Assembly (NCBI GenBank): GCA_038373885.1
Contig: JAWZYV010014440.1
Coordinates: 186,001 to 250,000 of the forward strand
DNA: 64,000 bases
Source of the DNA: Cheiracanthium punctorium
Lineage: Eukaryota; Arthropoda; Arachnida; Araneae; Cheiracanthiidae
Direction of reading: 5' to 3'
Positions within the stretch are counted from its first letter, which is position 1. Each line of letters starts with the position of its first letter. Positions 1 through 12,898 of this stretch are shown here, piece by piece. The notes beneath the pieces were generated by a model, which saw nothing but the letters and a program-made list of their open reading frames with translations, was not told the DNA's origin and searched no databases. The position numbers were made by a program, and so were the translations under genes.

Positions 1-112
1 TTTCTTTCTCCCTCCACCTCTACGTCATTTGGCAAACACATTTGAGAAGATTTTCACCGTGACTGTTTATGTCTACAAAACCTGTCTACAAGTCATGTCC
101 ACAAAGTTGCGT
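1..112 (+). repeat. Dispersed repeat family R1, partial copy at window edge
   Basis: Shares GGCAAACACATTT, then TTTTCACCGTGAC, then ATGTCTACAAA with the reverse complement of 7406-7487, and its first part with 27330-27400. It is cut by the window edge. Confidence 0.7.
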
Positions 113-3100
113 TGACGAAAACCTGGCACTGAAAGAAATAGCACCCTAGTGCTAAAAAAAAAATCGTAATAGAGAAAATTATAATGATGGGTTTGATAAT
201 GAATGAATTTTTTTTTTTTTCATGAAATATTTGGACTTATTTTAAGTATAAGTTTGTAAGTAAAAATTAGTGGTGGGAAATCTCCAAAAAAAGCGGGAGA
301 CTTGGCATCTCTGAATTATCATCGTTGTACACAAAATTATCGTTGTAAAAAATTTGCCATCCAAAGAACTGCTTTAAATTAATCTAAAGGATATTAAATT
401 AAGCCAGGACTATGAAAATATATCTCGTTAGATAAGAATTATAGTTATAGATGATATTGCTGTATCCAGATTCTACTGCATAAGGGAATGTATTTTACCC
501 TGTGTTTTGCATGTGTATGCAAACTCACAAGGTTAGTTACGACAACACTCTCGTTTTCTGCCATCTCCATCTGTCAACTATCACAGTGCCAACACTACGC
601 ATCCACTACAATTAATTTTACCAGACTTTCCAAACAGCCGGCTTTCTTGATGATATTCATGGGAAAACTCCAAGATACGGAAGTTACCAACATTAAAATT
701 TAGTATAAAAATATATTTTTTTTACATTTCTGGTTGCAAGAATTTTCTGATTGTTTTGTAGGTATTTTATGTAAGTATTACTAGTTTAAGTATAGATAAT
801 GATAAAAACAGTTAATTACAAAATAATTTACTGTCATACATTTCTATATAAGTCATACATATCGCTGGGCAGTTTGTTACATCTTCATACAATAAAAAGT
901 ACCGCCCTCATAATGGAAGGAGAACATTTTCTCAATATCAGCAATAAATTTTCCGAATTAAATAAAGCAAAAACAGCGCCCTCCTGTGTGGGCTACGAAT
1001 TTTCGAAAAAAATCCTCTTTTACCAACCACCTATCTTTCAAACCTCATATACGTGCGAAATTTCGTATCATTGGCTTAATTTAAAGAAGGTAGAAAAATT
1101 AAAATTTAAGCAATGGATACCAAGAATGTATAGCTGTGTTTTATTGCAGAGGCAGAGCCATATTAAAGCAGGGGAGATATTTAATTTCAGATAAAACCTA
1201 CAACCTGTTGTGTTAACCTTTCAGTCCGAATTTAGATCCAGACATATTTTAAATTAGTTTTATTATAATAAGTTATTAAACTCATGAACTTATATAACGC
1301 ATAACTCATATTAATTTATTAAGCTCATATACATTATGCTTGGGTGACAAACTTGGAAAAAAATACGGAAAACTATTACTTACTTTCTATTTCTGGTGCG
1401 GTAGGCAAAATTACACAAACTCAGGTTGCAAAAGTAAGAAGTTGGTCGTATAGTTGATAAAAAATAAATAAGTTGGTGAGAACCGATATTTGACTCGGCT
1501 GTTTATCGAAATCTCCCGCCCCTAAACCTAAAAAAAAATCTCAGCAATAGCCCTTTTTTGTAGGATTTTAAGCTGATAATTCTAGCTGCATGCGTATATA
1601 TATGACCCCAAAATAAATAAGCTTCTGGGTATTAAACACCTTCCGGCAAGTGTCAAAGGCGTTCATGACTTCGGTTTTTCTTATTGTCGAGATCATGCTC
1701 TAACTGCCGTAAATATGCATCGATTAATACAAAATTTATGTATGTTATCTTAACGTTTTCTATAGATCTCATGCTGAAACAGATATACATAACGATGTAT
1801 GTACCATTTATAGTTCTTCCACAGGAGCACTTAGAATTCGAGTATATTACGGTCGATGGCCAGTGTAGAGGCATTAATACAGTTTGAGCTTAATATAAAA
1901 GTTTTTAGCAACTTATTCATCAGTTAAAACATGGCAATAGCATTTTTAAAAGGGACTTAATTACATTAATGTCGTATACCTCTTTACATACATCGCGAAA
2001 TTGGGCTCCAAAAAGACGGCTGCCTTGAAAACTGCATTATAGTCAATGTGCTTGCCCTGATTTTTTTTTCTTGTTGCATAAATATATTCAGAGTTTATTT
2101 CTCCGAGTATAAGTATCCGTCATATCAATTCGCTTAAGTGCATCTACCCATATCGCACAGGCTCAAGTAGATTACACGTAAGAAAATGTTTGGAATGCAT
2201 ACAGCGAGTTCTACTTTTTGAGAAATATGAATATTGTTTTCTCTCACATTCCATTGCAGTCAAACAAAAGCAAGGGGTGACTGATGACATCTTTTTTCTT
2301 CTACTTTCAAGTTTTTTCGCAAGTCGTAAAGGATGATGTGATTTGTGACGGGAGAAGAATGGTAGTACAAGTCACTTTCTCATTCGAGGCAAAGCTAGAA
2401 ATGCAAAATCATTCGAGATAAGTTAATTTAACACTGCAAGAAAAAGCGTAACCATAGAAAGACACCAAGAAATAATTATTGACACAAATTCCCCATAGAC
2501 AAAGAAACGCACTTTTTATGTATTTGAAAAAGATTTTTCAAAGAGTCTTGTTTTGAGTAGAGCTAGTATAGTGAAATATCCCCCAAAGACATCACCCTCT
2601 TGACCACAGAAAATCCTTCTTTTAGAAAGGTGGCCACTGAATTAAGGCATCTGGAAACATAGAAACATACATGCAATATCTATTTTAAAAAACTGTTGTA
2701 GAATTAATCGATTATCATATGAATATATAGCTTTAAAAAAGTTATGCGTGATCATACATAAAAATATATATATACGGGTCGACTTGAGAACCTCCTCCGT
2801 TTTTAGTCGGTTAATAAAGATTTTCTGTCCACTACAAAGTAAAATTTTTTCATGAACACTACCAAATTTAGATAAGACTATGAAATGAGAGATCTAGATA
2901 ACTTCTTTCCTTTCCTCCAGAAATATTGAGAATTCCAGAAAAAGGTACTGTGGTGTCTGCTTCTCACAATACAATATAGATGCAGCACCAGAACTTACGG
3001 ATCATTTATCAACGAGAAATTTCTTGACGCCATAGATTTGCATTCTTTTTTCAGCTCCATGTGTTCCAACCAGTTAATGTATTCGTGCATACTCTTGGTA

Positions 3101-4206
3101 GGTGTATGTGTTTATGGGTAAATTAAAATGCCTAATGCTAAAAATATGCCTATTGATCTCTGCAACCTGTTCCAGAGGAATAGGAAAGGTACAACTGCCC
3201 TTTTATTGCCAAATAATCTTCCAAAGGTAAGAGTGATTTCAATATTTCTGCGAGGGAAACAATCTTACCCTTCACCTGATAAATTGAAAATTTGTCATTC
3301 AGGAAGGGGGAGGGTAAATAATGAGCTAAGTTAAGAGAAGAAAAGTAACCTATAGCGAGAAATTATCGGACCAGAAATAAACGGTCTTTTTGAGAGGTCG
3401 TTCTTTAATAAAAGTAACCAATTATAGGAGTTTCTTGTAACTCCGCCTGCTGTCCACTTTTAAATCTTACATTTTCCAATATTTTACAATTTTCATGCAT
3501 AATAGTCTTATTAATACAATCTGTGCGCGAAATACATCGATTAGAAGTAGCATTATTACACTTTATATTCACTTATGTAACCATTAACTCATAAAAAAAT
3601 CTTAGTTCAAAATTCAACATTTAGAGGTCACTGCCACATTTGTTGAAAATAACCAACACCTGGCTGTTAAAGGGTTAAAATGATGTTTGCGGTCATAGTT
3701 TTCTATGCAGTTTTCATTCCTTGTGATGTGTACTATCCTCCCTAAAATTTTGTATATTCCTTTTACAAACACCCTGTATTACTTTTTAATGTGTTAGAAA
3801 TTAATTAACTTCACTTTATTTACGATAGTAGATCAAAGGTCACAATGCATTGTAATTCCAAGAATTTTAAGGGCTACATGCATTGTTTTTAATAGCCAAT
3901 ATTTTTTCATGAAGCTAAATAACAAACGTAAGTTTCGTTTCAAGTAGATTAAAGTCCTTAAAATGCAGTTTAAAAATTTTCTGTTTATAGTGCACAGAGT
4001 ATAGAAATTGGGAAAAGAATTATATTAACATAATATATTATAACAGTAACGTATTACATCACATATTACAACAGTAATGCATATGAATGTCGTCGAACTC
4101 AGTACTTATTTACAGTAGTTAATACATAGTAAGGGAGCGACTTAGAAAAAGTAACGTAAACAGAGTATGTGATTTTGTGATTTATCAGAAATTAAGTTGC
4201 GACCCG
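113..4206. other. AT-rich non-coding stretch
   Basis: No gene supported. 253-300 contains AAAATTAGTGGTGGGAAATCTCC, shared with 25425. 1690-1890 has a diverged match (CACAGGAGCACTTAGAATTC, then ATTACGGTCGATGGCCAGTG) to the region at 48600-48660. 3764-3780 has ACACCCTGTATTA, an orphan mariner-type end. Confidence 0.6.
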
Positions 4207-4640
4207 CCCACCTTGAATGTAGCTCCACCTCTGCTGTAAAAAATATGTACGTGCTTTGCTCGGAGCGTATTGCTTAAATCACATATGGGCATGGGCAACC
4301 TCCGGCCCGCGGACCGGACGTGGCCCTCCACGGCTTTCGATCCGGCCCGGCGAGCATATCAGAACCTCGTGTAAAACCCATATAAACTCCAAGTTTATGG
4401 CCCGCGACTTCGCTAACATTCTAAAGTTTGTCCCGCAACGTTCTAAAGGTTGCCCATATCTGGCTTAAATACTCATTACTTACATTTCGCATTTTTATAT
4501 ACATAAATAAATTACAATCACTTAATTTAATTTAGAATGTTTATTGAAGATATTTCAAACCAAAACACTTTATTCTGAGCTTCTATTTTCATGATGAAAG
4601 TGGATCTTAATTTAGTAGAGACGGACTAACAAAAGAAAAT
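4200..4640 (+). repeat. Dispersed repeat copy, partner near 24825-25010
   Basis: TGTAGCTCCACCTCTGCTGT and, further on, TAGAATGTTTATTGAAGATAT resemble TGCAGCTCCGCCTCTGCAGT and AAAATGTTTATTGTTGATAT at 24836-24980, in the same order and orientation. This copy carries the short element at 4291-4457; the partner lacks it. Confidence 0.6.
4291..4457. mobile_element. 167-bp hAT-like MITE
   Basis: Inverted ends ATGGGCAACCT and AGGTTGCCCAT, with CTCCGGCCCGCGG after the left end. This is the well-known look of short hAT derivatives (GGCAACCT...GGCCCGCGG). It is GC-rich against an AT-rich background. The partner repeat at 24836 lacks it, giving an empty site. Target duplication not clear. Confidence 0.65.
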
Positions 4641-7107
4641 CATGATTGCATAATGGCCAACCTTCCTCATGGTATGGGAATGTGTTCGCAAAATATACGA
4701 ATTATACCTAACCACATTGTGCGATAGTGATTTTCAATAATATCGAAAAAGAGTGGCTTATAAATTATTAGATTATGGTGTTTCTAGAATTCCCCTACAT
4801 TTTAATAAAAAAAAATTACTGTTCACAACAAGTGGCTGTTGGCAAAGATAATTTTAGCTATTTAAAATATTTCTCGCTAACATAATATTTTTCAAAATCT
4901 TTCACATTTATATGTTTATTTCTCTTTGTTTACGCCGTAACAGTTTTGCAAATTGATGTCTTAAGAGAAATTTGAATGAGTTTAAAATTGTCATATTTTA
5001 AGCATATTTTAGAATTTCCACCTACGAATGAATCTGAACAAGAAAATTAAAGTGCTCTACTCTTCCAAGCTGTTGGAATACAAATTCATAAAAATAAATA
5101 AATAAATAAACTGTAGAAAAATTTCAAGTGTAAAAATCTCCTACTCGCGTATTTTATTCCCATGTTAGATTATGCAAAATCCCTAAGTATCTATTGAAGT
5201 TTAATATCACGGGTTTTTTCAATCGTTCACAAATTCTTTAAGAAAGTTTTTACAGACTAATATGCATATATGCAGAAGTGTCCTTCGTTTTTAAGGAAGC
5301 AATTCTGAAAGCATAAAACCATGCTCTTGAAAAAAATTAATAATTGAACATCCTGTGAAGTACACCTGGGAAACACTTATTTGCTGAAATTTCCTCTTTA
5401 TTTTCCACTGAGAAAAATAGGTATAAATGCATTTCTATTGAAAGCAGTTATTTACCTTTAGGTAAGGTAAAATATTTTTAGAATACATAGTTAAATGCTT
5501 GTAGCTTGCTGACAGTAGACAACAGAAAACAACTTAGGTGTTAACCAATACAAAATATAAATAAATATGGCAAGACAGTATATGTATTAGTATCGCCCAT
5601 TGTTATACATAAAGATATGATATATTTGTAGTAAATTTTTACTTGTATTAGATATTGTAACACATATTTGTTCTTTCATTTCATAAAACTTGTTTCATTT
5701 CTGGGTCATTTTCAAAATTCGGTGCCATATGCTGACCGCGTGTAAAATGTTTTTTCACAAGTTATAAGAAAATTTAAATGATTTTTCTTTTTATCGTGGT
5801 TTTTATTAGACAGTTTCCAGTACAGAAACAGTATATTAAAAAACCATACTATTTAATAATTTTTAAAAATGAGTAAAGAAGATACTGAAATATAGCTGTC
5901 TGAATCATAGAACATAAAACGTGTTATGCAGAATTACTGCCCAAAGCTAAAATTTCTGCCCTGACATGCTTTAACATTGTGAAATAGAGTTTACATTATG
6001 AAAAGTTTTTTTTAAGGTTTTAAGAAAAATACAAGGCTTTTGATAATTAAATACAGTTGTCCGGATATTGGTGTCATGTCTGTTGCCATATATTATTTTC
6101 AACTTTTAAAACAACAAAATTTAAATTTGAGAATAGCAACACCTGTTTACCATTACAATGTGGTCAAGAAAGAAATATAAGCAGACATCTTAAGTTTTGG
6201 GATTTTGACTGGAAAAGCAAAAGCCTATTTGTGATAAGTATTTTTATAGCACGCCATGCCTGTTATCTTAATTAGTTCTATAAAACATATTTATTTGTTT
6301 GTTAATTCAGTTTATTAATTTAGATCATTAGTTTCTTAGTCTAAGTTAACGTCTCGTTTCATATTCTTGTAGAATTATTTAGACTCATGAATTTTTGTTC
6401 TTTGAAATGCCATGTCTGTTACTATAATATATAACAGAGATAACAAATTTGGTAGCAGACATGACAATAAAAACTTTCAAAAAATGGAAAAGATTATATT
6501 ATATGGACAAAAGGACTCTATACTTATGTAAATATCACTTTGCATTATTTTGTGCTAAACATAAGTGTACAAATATCAAAGAAAATGTCCGCTAACAGAC
6601 ATGACAAATTTCGTGAAGACTGATAATGGAAAAATATAAAAAAATTAAATTGAAGAAAAAATGCATAAATAATACTCAAATAATATTCAGAAACAAGGTA
6701 TGTTTTAGATTATGGGGAAAAACTGCTTATTTGTTGGGGGAAATATCTATACTTGTATGTTTACAAACTTGCGCTCATTTCACATAAAATTATTTCACTA
6801 ATGAAAAGCACTTTTCGAATAAAGACTTGTCTAATATGTAAAATTTGTTTCTTCGCTCCGGTGTTCCTTCATTAAATGTACACTAACTGCTGATGCAACG
6901 TCAATAAAGAATTTTGCCTGTGCTAGTCTCTAAAATTCCCTTTAACCGTAACCAAACCGTGTAAATGGAAATTCTCGGAAATACTAAAAGAAAATATAAA
7001 GAACTTTAATAATAACTTTGATTTCTTATAGAAACTTCAGCCAACATCTTATTCATATTTCAGACTAAACAAAATTCCGTAGACCTACTAAAAGGTAATA
7101 TTAATTG
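4641..7107. other. AT-rich non-coding stretch with scattered CAGACATGACA words
   Basis: No gene supported. A short AAAT run lies at 5088-5112. Between 6070 and 6605, TGTCATGTCTGTT and its reverse complement AGCAGACATGACA appear about six times in both directions. Confidence 0.6.
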
Positions 7108-7268
7108 CATAGCTGCCAACCTCCACCATTTCATCAAGAGATTTTTATCACTCATTTTTATCTAGATATTTATAGTTACAGTAACGCCACAATTTTAATG
7201 TAAAATAAAACTGTTTAAAAATTGTGGTAAAAAATCTCCCGAAAAAATCAGGAAGGTTAACAGCTATG
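7108..7268. mobile_element. 161-bp MITE with CATAGCTGCCAACC ends
   Basis: Left end CATAGCTGCCAACCTCC and right end GGAAGGTTAACAGCTATG are imperfect inverted repeats. The interior has ATCTCCCGAAAAAAT, related to 25430 and 265. No reading frame. Confidence 0.65.
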
Positions 7269-7754
7269 TTAATATTTTTATCTTTCTTGCAATCATACAT
7301 TAATGTAAACTCTTCTGAATGCAAAAACAAGAATAATTGAAAGACGTTATAAAAAATATTTAAGAGATGTATTTCTTTGCTAGGATATTATTTTAGCTCT
7401 AGGGGGGCTATTACGTTCACCCCAGATTTTTGTCTACCCGAATTTGTAGACATGAAATGTCACGGTGAAGATCTTTTCAAACATTTTTGCAGATAAATCC
7501 CTAATAGCACAACAGTCCCCTGTGACTGAAATGCGACCACACAATACTGTCACAATAGAGTTACAAACAGTCGCCGCGACTCCGCAGCAAAGTCACGCCA
7601 GGGTCCCTATGTCCTCTCGCTGTGTAGTCGCATTGTTACCGTTCAGAGAAGTCACGATGGGACAGTTTTGCGACAGCGAAAAAATTCGGGGGGAAAGAGT
7701 TACCGAAATTATACACCAGATGGCAGCACCAAACTCTCAGGCAAGAGAAAGTTG

Positions 7755-7850
7755 AGGTCCACTGCTTTGGTCCAGAATCGAACCTTGGAGCTAACGGCTG
7801 GTAGCCCCGCATCTTACCACAACGCTGTGATTACCTTGCTCGCGATCCTT
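7755..7850 (-). other. tRNA-related segment (SINE-like), minus strand
   Basis: On the minus strand it reads GTTGTGGTAAGATGCGGGGC, then AGCCGTTAGCTCCAAGGTTCGATTCTGG. GGTTCGATTCT is a good B-box and TGGTAAGATGCGG a weak A-box at suitable spacing. No cloverleaf acceptor pairing is clear, so a tRNA-derived SINE head is more likely than a tRNA. Confidence 0.5.
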
Positions 7851-7914
7851 TAAAAGTAAACTGATTGCTGCAAAAGCTAGTTCTGACGGCTTCTTTTGGA
7901 AATTTAAAATTTTT

Positions 7915-8000
7915 CTGTGAGTATTTTATAAATAAATTTTATATTCTGTGAGTATTTTATAAATAAATTTTATATTCTGTGAGTATTTTATAAATAATAT
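7915..8000 (+). repeat. 31-bp tandem repeat, nearly 3 copies
   Basis: CTGTGAGTATTTTATAAATA starts at 7915, 7946 and 7977 with TAAATTTTATATT between copies. The third copy is truncated. Near-identity of the copies indicates recent expansion. Confidence 0.9.
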
Positions 8001-8864
8001 AAAAAATATCATAATTAATAAATATAAATTTAAAATCTTGGAAATATTTCTTTTTCCACATAAATTATTTTCAGGAGATAATGTGCTGTTTTATTTAAGT
8101 ATTCATCCGAAAAAACTAATGATTTATTGAAATTTTTTATTCGGTTATAAAATAAATTTGTAATGTGCGACATGTGGGGTTTGATATTAAGGTATGAGGG
8201 ATAAGATTTATATTTTTGCTATATTTTGCCTAAAAGGGATTTCACATAAAAATAAATAAAATTAATTGGAAAAACATGCATTAGATAAAATAAATAAAGT
8301 ATTTTTGACTTAGACCCAAAGTTTTACCTCAAATTTTTCGTGGTGGAACTTTCAAACATACCAGAGACGTATTTAAAAGGGGGGGGATCTGAAAACTTAA
8401 AGCAATTATTAAAAAACAGCAATTTTGACACATTTGTATTTACTCTAGTAACAATAAGGTTGAAAATACCGGATAGTCCCTCCGCATCCCCATGATCCGG
8501 ACATCATGTCCCCCCTCAAATACCTTACATTACGCTATCGAAACATATGCCATGGGGATATGAAAGAAATTGTTAATTTTACTCACAGATACTTAGTTTT
8601 CACCATTGTGATTAGAACTCTCAACTCTAATATTTTTAAGAATAATATTTTTTTATAAATAATATTGTCTTGTTTAAATGAAATAATTTAAAAATTAATA
8701 AATTAAACTAAATTCCATTACTACATAACTGCGAGGGTTTATTGAATTACTATTTTCGGATTTATTTATTAAACGTTTCACGAAAGAAATTGCCACAAAA
8801 TATTAGAAAAAATCAGTGAAAAGAGGCTGTGTGACGCCATTTTAAAGTCCAAAAAAATCAGTAG

Positions 8865-9190
8865 TCACTAAATAGTCACACAGTGACTTCACAGTGAGTC
8901 ACTGAGCGACCAATCACATACTAGTCACATGGTGACTTCACAGTGGAGCCACTGAGCAACCGATCACATACTAGTCACATGGTGACTTCACAGTGGAGTC
9001 ACTTAGCGACCGTTCACATACTAGTCACATGGTGACTTCACGGCGACGTCACTTGGTGACTGGTCACAAATAAACTTCACAGTGACTACACAGTAGAGTC
9101 ACATCACTCACAAGTCACAAGGTGAGTAGTATGTGACAGTCCTGTGACAATTGTGACCCTCTGTGACGTCACGGCGACTCTTTTGTGACC
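8865..9190 (+). repeat. Degenerate GTCAC/GTGAC-rich tandem array, about 58-bp unit
   Basis: A unit containing CACATACTAGTCACATGGTG, then ACTTCACAGTGGAGTCACT and GAGCGACC, is repeated about three times, then decays into single GTGAC/GTCAC words to the end of the TIR element. The same words occur at the left end of the element. A subterminal protein-binding array is one reading. Confidence 0.85.
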
Positions 9191-9300
9191 ATCTGTGCTA
9201 TTAGGGAAGCAGAGGGGGGTGGGGAATAAAGTGTTGGAAGTCGCACAAGGTTTGCAATTTTTGATAATTGATCGCACCAGTTAAGGAATTTGAAAACACT

Positions 9301-10892
9301 TAACTATTAAAACTACATTAATTGGCAACCCAAAATAAATAAATAAGTAATGGAATGTTGTACTTACATGCTGTTCCAAATCGCCATTATAATTCTAAAT
9401 TACGGTTGCCATATAAATACAAAAAATCGTCGTGGTAACTGCATATGTTTAATTATCAATGCCTTGTCGGGAGTCGGGACCTTAAAGTAGAAATGAACCC
9501 GAGGAAGCCAATCACGACACACTCATGGATTATGATGCACATTCCTAATAGTATTTAAAACAAAATAATTGTGCTACCTGAATAAAAGAAAAAACTTATT
9601 TTCAAAAAGTTAAACTATTTTTCCACAAGCAATGCCTTGCATGTGGTGTTCCGTGAATAGTATTTCTACTGTCTGATCCTGTGAATTATGTAGCGTGCGT
9701 CAGAACCCCTCCTCTCGCTTGTTACCATTAGTTCTTTATAATTGTTTTCTTTGGAAATGCTTTACGCTTGCGATTTTTTGTTACATGCTAATTGTTCCAA
9801 CGCCATTTATGGTTTCTCAATAGGCTGATCCATTTGCGCAAGGAAAACGTGGGTGTTGCCTTTCGAAATTTTCGAAATTATCTCACAGTAACGGTAACCG
9901 TGGCGCATACCTTCAAATAACCATGTCTGAAATTTAGGGCTCGATTAGAGCTGATAGGCCGCTAGAGTTTGATATATAGGGGATTTTTTTACCACAATGT
10001 ACATACGAACAGTGTAAAATACCCCGCTATGTCCCGTTTTTGACTGGCACAAGAGCAATCCCAGTTAGTTCAATTAGTCCACCTGGTTAGTTCACTGAGT
10101 TTGTATAGCGCTGTGATGCAAATTAAAGTCGGAAAAAGTTTTTGTTTCCTTATTTGCCAATTTTGCAGGAACTTCCCTTAAATATCCTGCATATCCTTGG
10201 GGGGAATTTTCATACCATCTACAAATATATATTTACTTCACATTTTTCGTGAATTTAACGTTAACAATTACGCAAATAAAAAACATTTTTCCTAGATTTC
10301 ACTCTAAAATATTAAATTACATAAGATTGAAATGAAAAAAAAAAAAGTAAATAAAAAAAAAAGTAAAACGGTTTTGCATCCGAAATACTTTTCACTGGAT
10401 TTCACTGAAACATTTTCTTCGCAAACTTTCAACTCGAGCGGCATAAAATTCTTATAACAACCTTTTCCCGAAGCCATCGCTAGAAATGCAATCAAATCAG
10501 AAACAGTTTGTCCAATTACGCGATCGAACGAGGCTCTTAAATGACTTGTGCAGAAACTGCATTATGTCTTTTAAGAATAAAATGGAATTATCTTTCAAGC
10601 GCTTTACAAGTCCTTAACATTAAAGTGGTTCGTTACTTGCAATTTCTGAGCATTGAAATTTCGCTTAAAATTAAATGATAGGTTTTAATGCTGGAGAAAA
10701 TTGCGGTCTCTTAGCTGTTTTGCCTTCCACTGCAAGAGGCTAATTCACATATTTCTGTGGGGTAATTGTCAAAACTTAGAAAGCTCTGCCTAACGAATAA
10801 ATCAAGTTTAGTACGATCGTTTACTTGCATTCCGAAAAAATTTACATGTTTCGTTACAAAGTTCGTTCGCATACGTGTTAATTTCTAATATA
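9301..10892. other. AT-rich non-coding stretch
   Basis: No gene or repeat recognised. A-rich runs at 10334-10368. Confidence 0.5.
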
Positions 10893-11296
10893 CAGGGTGT
10901 CGTAATGAAGGCAAACACGAAGAGGACGGATTTACACTTTCGGAGACCCAGGTTACTTTGGTTTTCAGTGGAGCAGGGAAAGGGTTACTCAGCATAATAA
11001 TTTTTGAAGACTGTAACTGACATTCACCATTAGAGAACATATGCATATATAAATTCTAAAAAATTTTGTAAATCACCTAGTTAATGTATGAAATACTTTT
11101 TATTAATTAGTTCTTTTTATTTATTTATTTATTTTTGTGTGTGTTCGCATAAAAAATAACTTTGTAATTAATCAAATTTAAATTGATTACATGAAATTTA
11201 TATATTTTTTATACGAAGCTTTGTACTTTATTTTATATGTCCAGGATCAGTACTTAAAGAATAAAAGCCGAGGTTAAATTTTTTTAGGACACTCTA
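10893..11296. mobile_element. Possible mariner-type MITE (CAGGGTGTC ends)
   Basis: Left TATACAGGGTGTCGT and right GGACACTCTATATG are short imperfect inverted ends next to TA. Interior AT-rich, non-coding. A similar left end, TACAGGGTGGCC, is at 17873. Confidence 0.45.
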
Positions 11297-11817
11297 TATG
11301 AGAACTTTAGGAATCAGCTTAGCATCATCCCTTTCAGGCAAAGTTCTTTTTTTTGGACAAACTAATGTCGCCATTTTTTAAAATAAAGACGTATAAATAT
11401 GAGTTTAATATTATAGATTTTAATTTACTATAGACTTCCATCTGAGTTTTACTCAACCCTCCTTTTATGCTTTAAATCTGTAACGTAAATACAATTATGC
11501 TAACAATTATAGCAATTACATGAAAATAAACCTAGTTATGCAACACAAAAACTTCAAAAGAAAATTATAATTTCACGTCTGAGCAAGAGGCAAACAATGC
11601 CTGATCTTTGCCGAATAATATCGTTTATTACGCCAAAAAAAAGTCCCATTTAAAACAGCGCCAAAAAGGCGTGGCTTTGAAGATGTACCCAACTTGCATT
11701 GCTACGAAATTGAGAGAACAGCCTTACTTCAACAACTACGCGAATGACAAATATTGTCTAACTATGCATTCGACCTACTAACGCAAAAAATACTGAGAAG
11801 CAAAAACCATACGAAGA

Positions 11818-11999
11818 CAGTGGCGAATTATTGCAAGTTTGTCGGAGGGGGGGCGGTTAGTTTGTCGGTGGGGGTGGTTAGTTAAAAAATTGACATGTAC
11901 ATCCATTTTGTGGAAGTAAAATAGAATCTTTTACATTAATTTTTTTTATTAATTTTTTACATAAGGCGGGTGACCGCCCCCCCCTTTAATCCGCCCTTG
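11818..11999. mobile_element. 182-bp MITE inside R2 copy 1
   Basis: Starts CAGTGGCGAATTA and ends TAATCCGCCCTTG, imperfect inverted ends. The interior has a G run and a matching C run (GGGGGGGCGG, then CCGCCCCCCCC). The corresponding site in R2 copy 2 (about 18615) lacks it. Confidence 0.65.
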
Positions 12000-12898
12000 C
12001 AAGAATATTTTTATAGGTACACTATTTGTGATTGTTAACCCTAACAATGCAGAAGTCCTTAAGTTTCGCTTCAGAAAGCTATCACTGGAAATGTAACAAA
12101 TTTATGCTTTTGAGGAACATTTGTTGCCGACGAAACAAACTCTTCAAACGAAAGCTACTGCCAAAAAAAAAAAAAAAAAGTCGCAACTGAAACAGTGTCA
12201 AAAAGACATCGAAGCTCTGCACAACTTGCATCATATCAAAATTGAGGAAACAGCTTTACTTCAACAGCTGCTCGATGACAAATAGTGTCTAAATATTCCT
12301 TTGACATGCTAACGCACGAAATAATGAGATGAAAAACTTATATGAAAATGGCTATAGAGGAAACATTTTCATAGTTACAGAGAAAATTACTTTTTGTGAT
12401 TGTTACCCCTAACAACTCCAAAATGCTTAACTTCCGATTCAGAAAGCTGTAAGGAATTGTAACAAATTTAGGCTTTTGCGAAACAACTTGTGCAATTAGC
12501 CAACAAAACAAACTCTTTATTCAAGATGCAGAAAGTGCGTAAAACCCTTTACGAAACGAAACTGAATTACCTTTCAAAAGCTGCAATTATGTACAACTCT
12601 TTGTACTTACGAATTCTATTAACATCAACTAGAATGGAAAGATGAAACTTTGTCAGCATTATAACACACAATTTATTTTTACAGAGTTCTATAAACTTTC
12701 TGACAAATGAAAAATTGAATTTTTCCCAATTATAAGATTAAATTGAAAAATAAAAAATTTACCGTGAGAAAATTTTGCCATATTTTTTTTTTCTAAATGC
12801 ATAATCGCTGATAATTAAAAATCTTACTTTTTGCCAAAATCCAATTTTAAATTCAATTTTCAAAATGTTCTGGTTTTTTTAAACGACCAGAAAGTTTT

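Larger units (their letters stand above)
7498..9207. mobile_element. 1.7 kb TIR element, TCCCTAATAGCACA ends
   Basis: Perfect 14-bp inverted ends TCCCTAATAGCACA and TGTGCTATTAGGGA. Both ends lead inward into sequence crowded with GTGAC/GTCAC/GCGAC words. The insertion is confirmed by the uninterrupted R1 copy at 27190-27400. No clear target duplication and no transposase, so family unassigned. The interior holds a tRNA-like segment, a 31-bp tandem repeat and AT-rich filler. Confidence 0.8.
7395..9300 (-). repeat. R1 repeat copy interrupted by the 7498-9207 element
   Basis: The reverse complement of 9208-9290 (GATCAATTATCAAAAATTGCAA and on) followed by that of 7406-7497 (GCAAAAATGTTTGAAAAGATC and on) matches 27250-27400 continuously. 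R1 is therefore split here by the TIR element. Confidence 0.8.

Noticed and set aside
799..1194. 131-codon frame near the window start
   Set aside because: AT-rich codons, no domain, no splice or homology support.
8865..9190. CRISPR-like array
   Set aside because: Units are contiguous and diverged without unique spacers of regular length; it lies inside a transposon in a eukaryotic genome.
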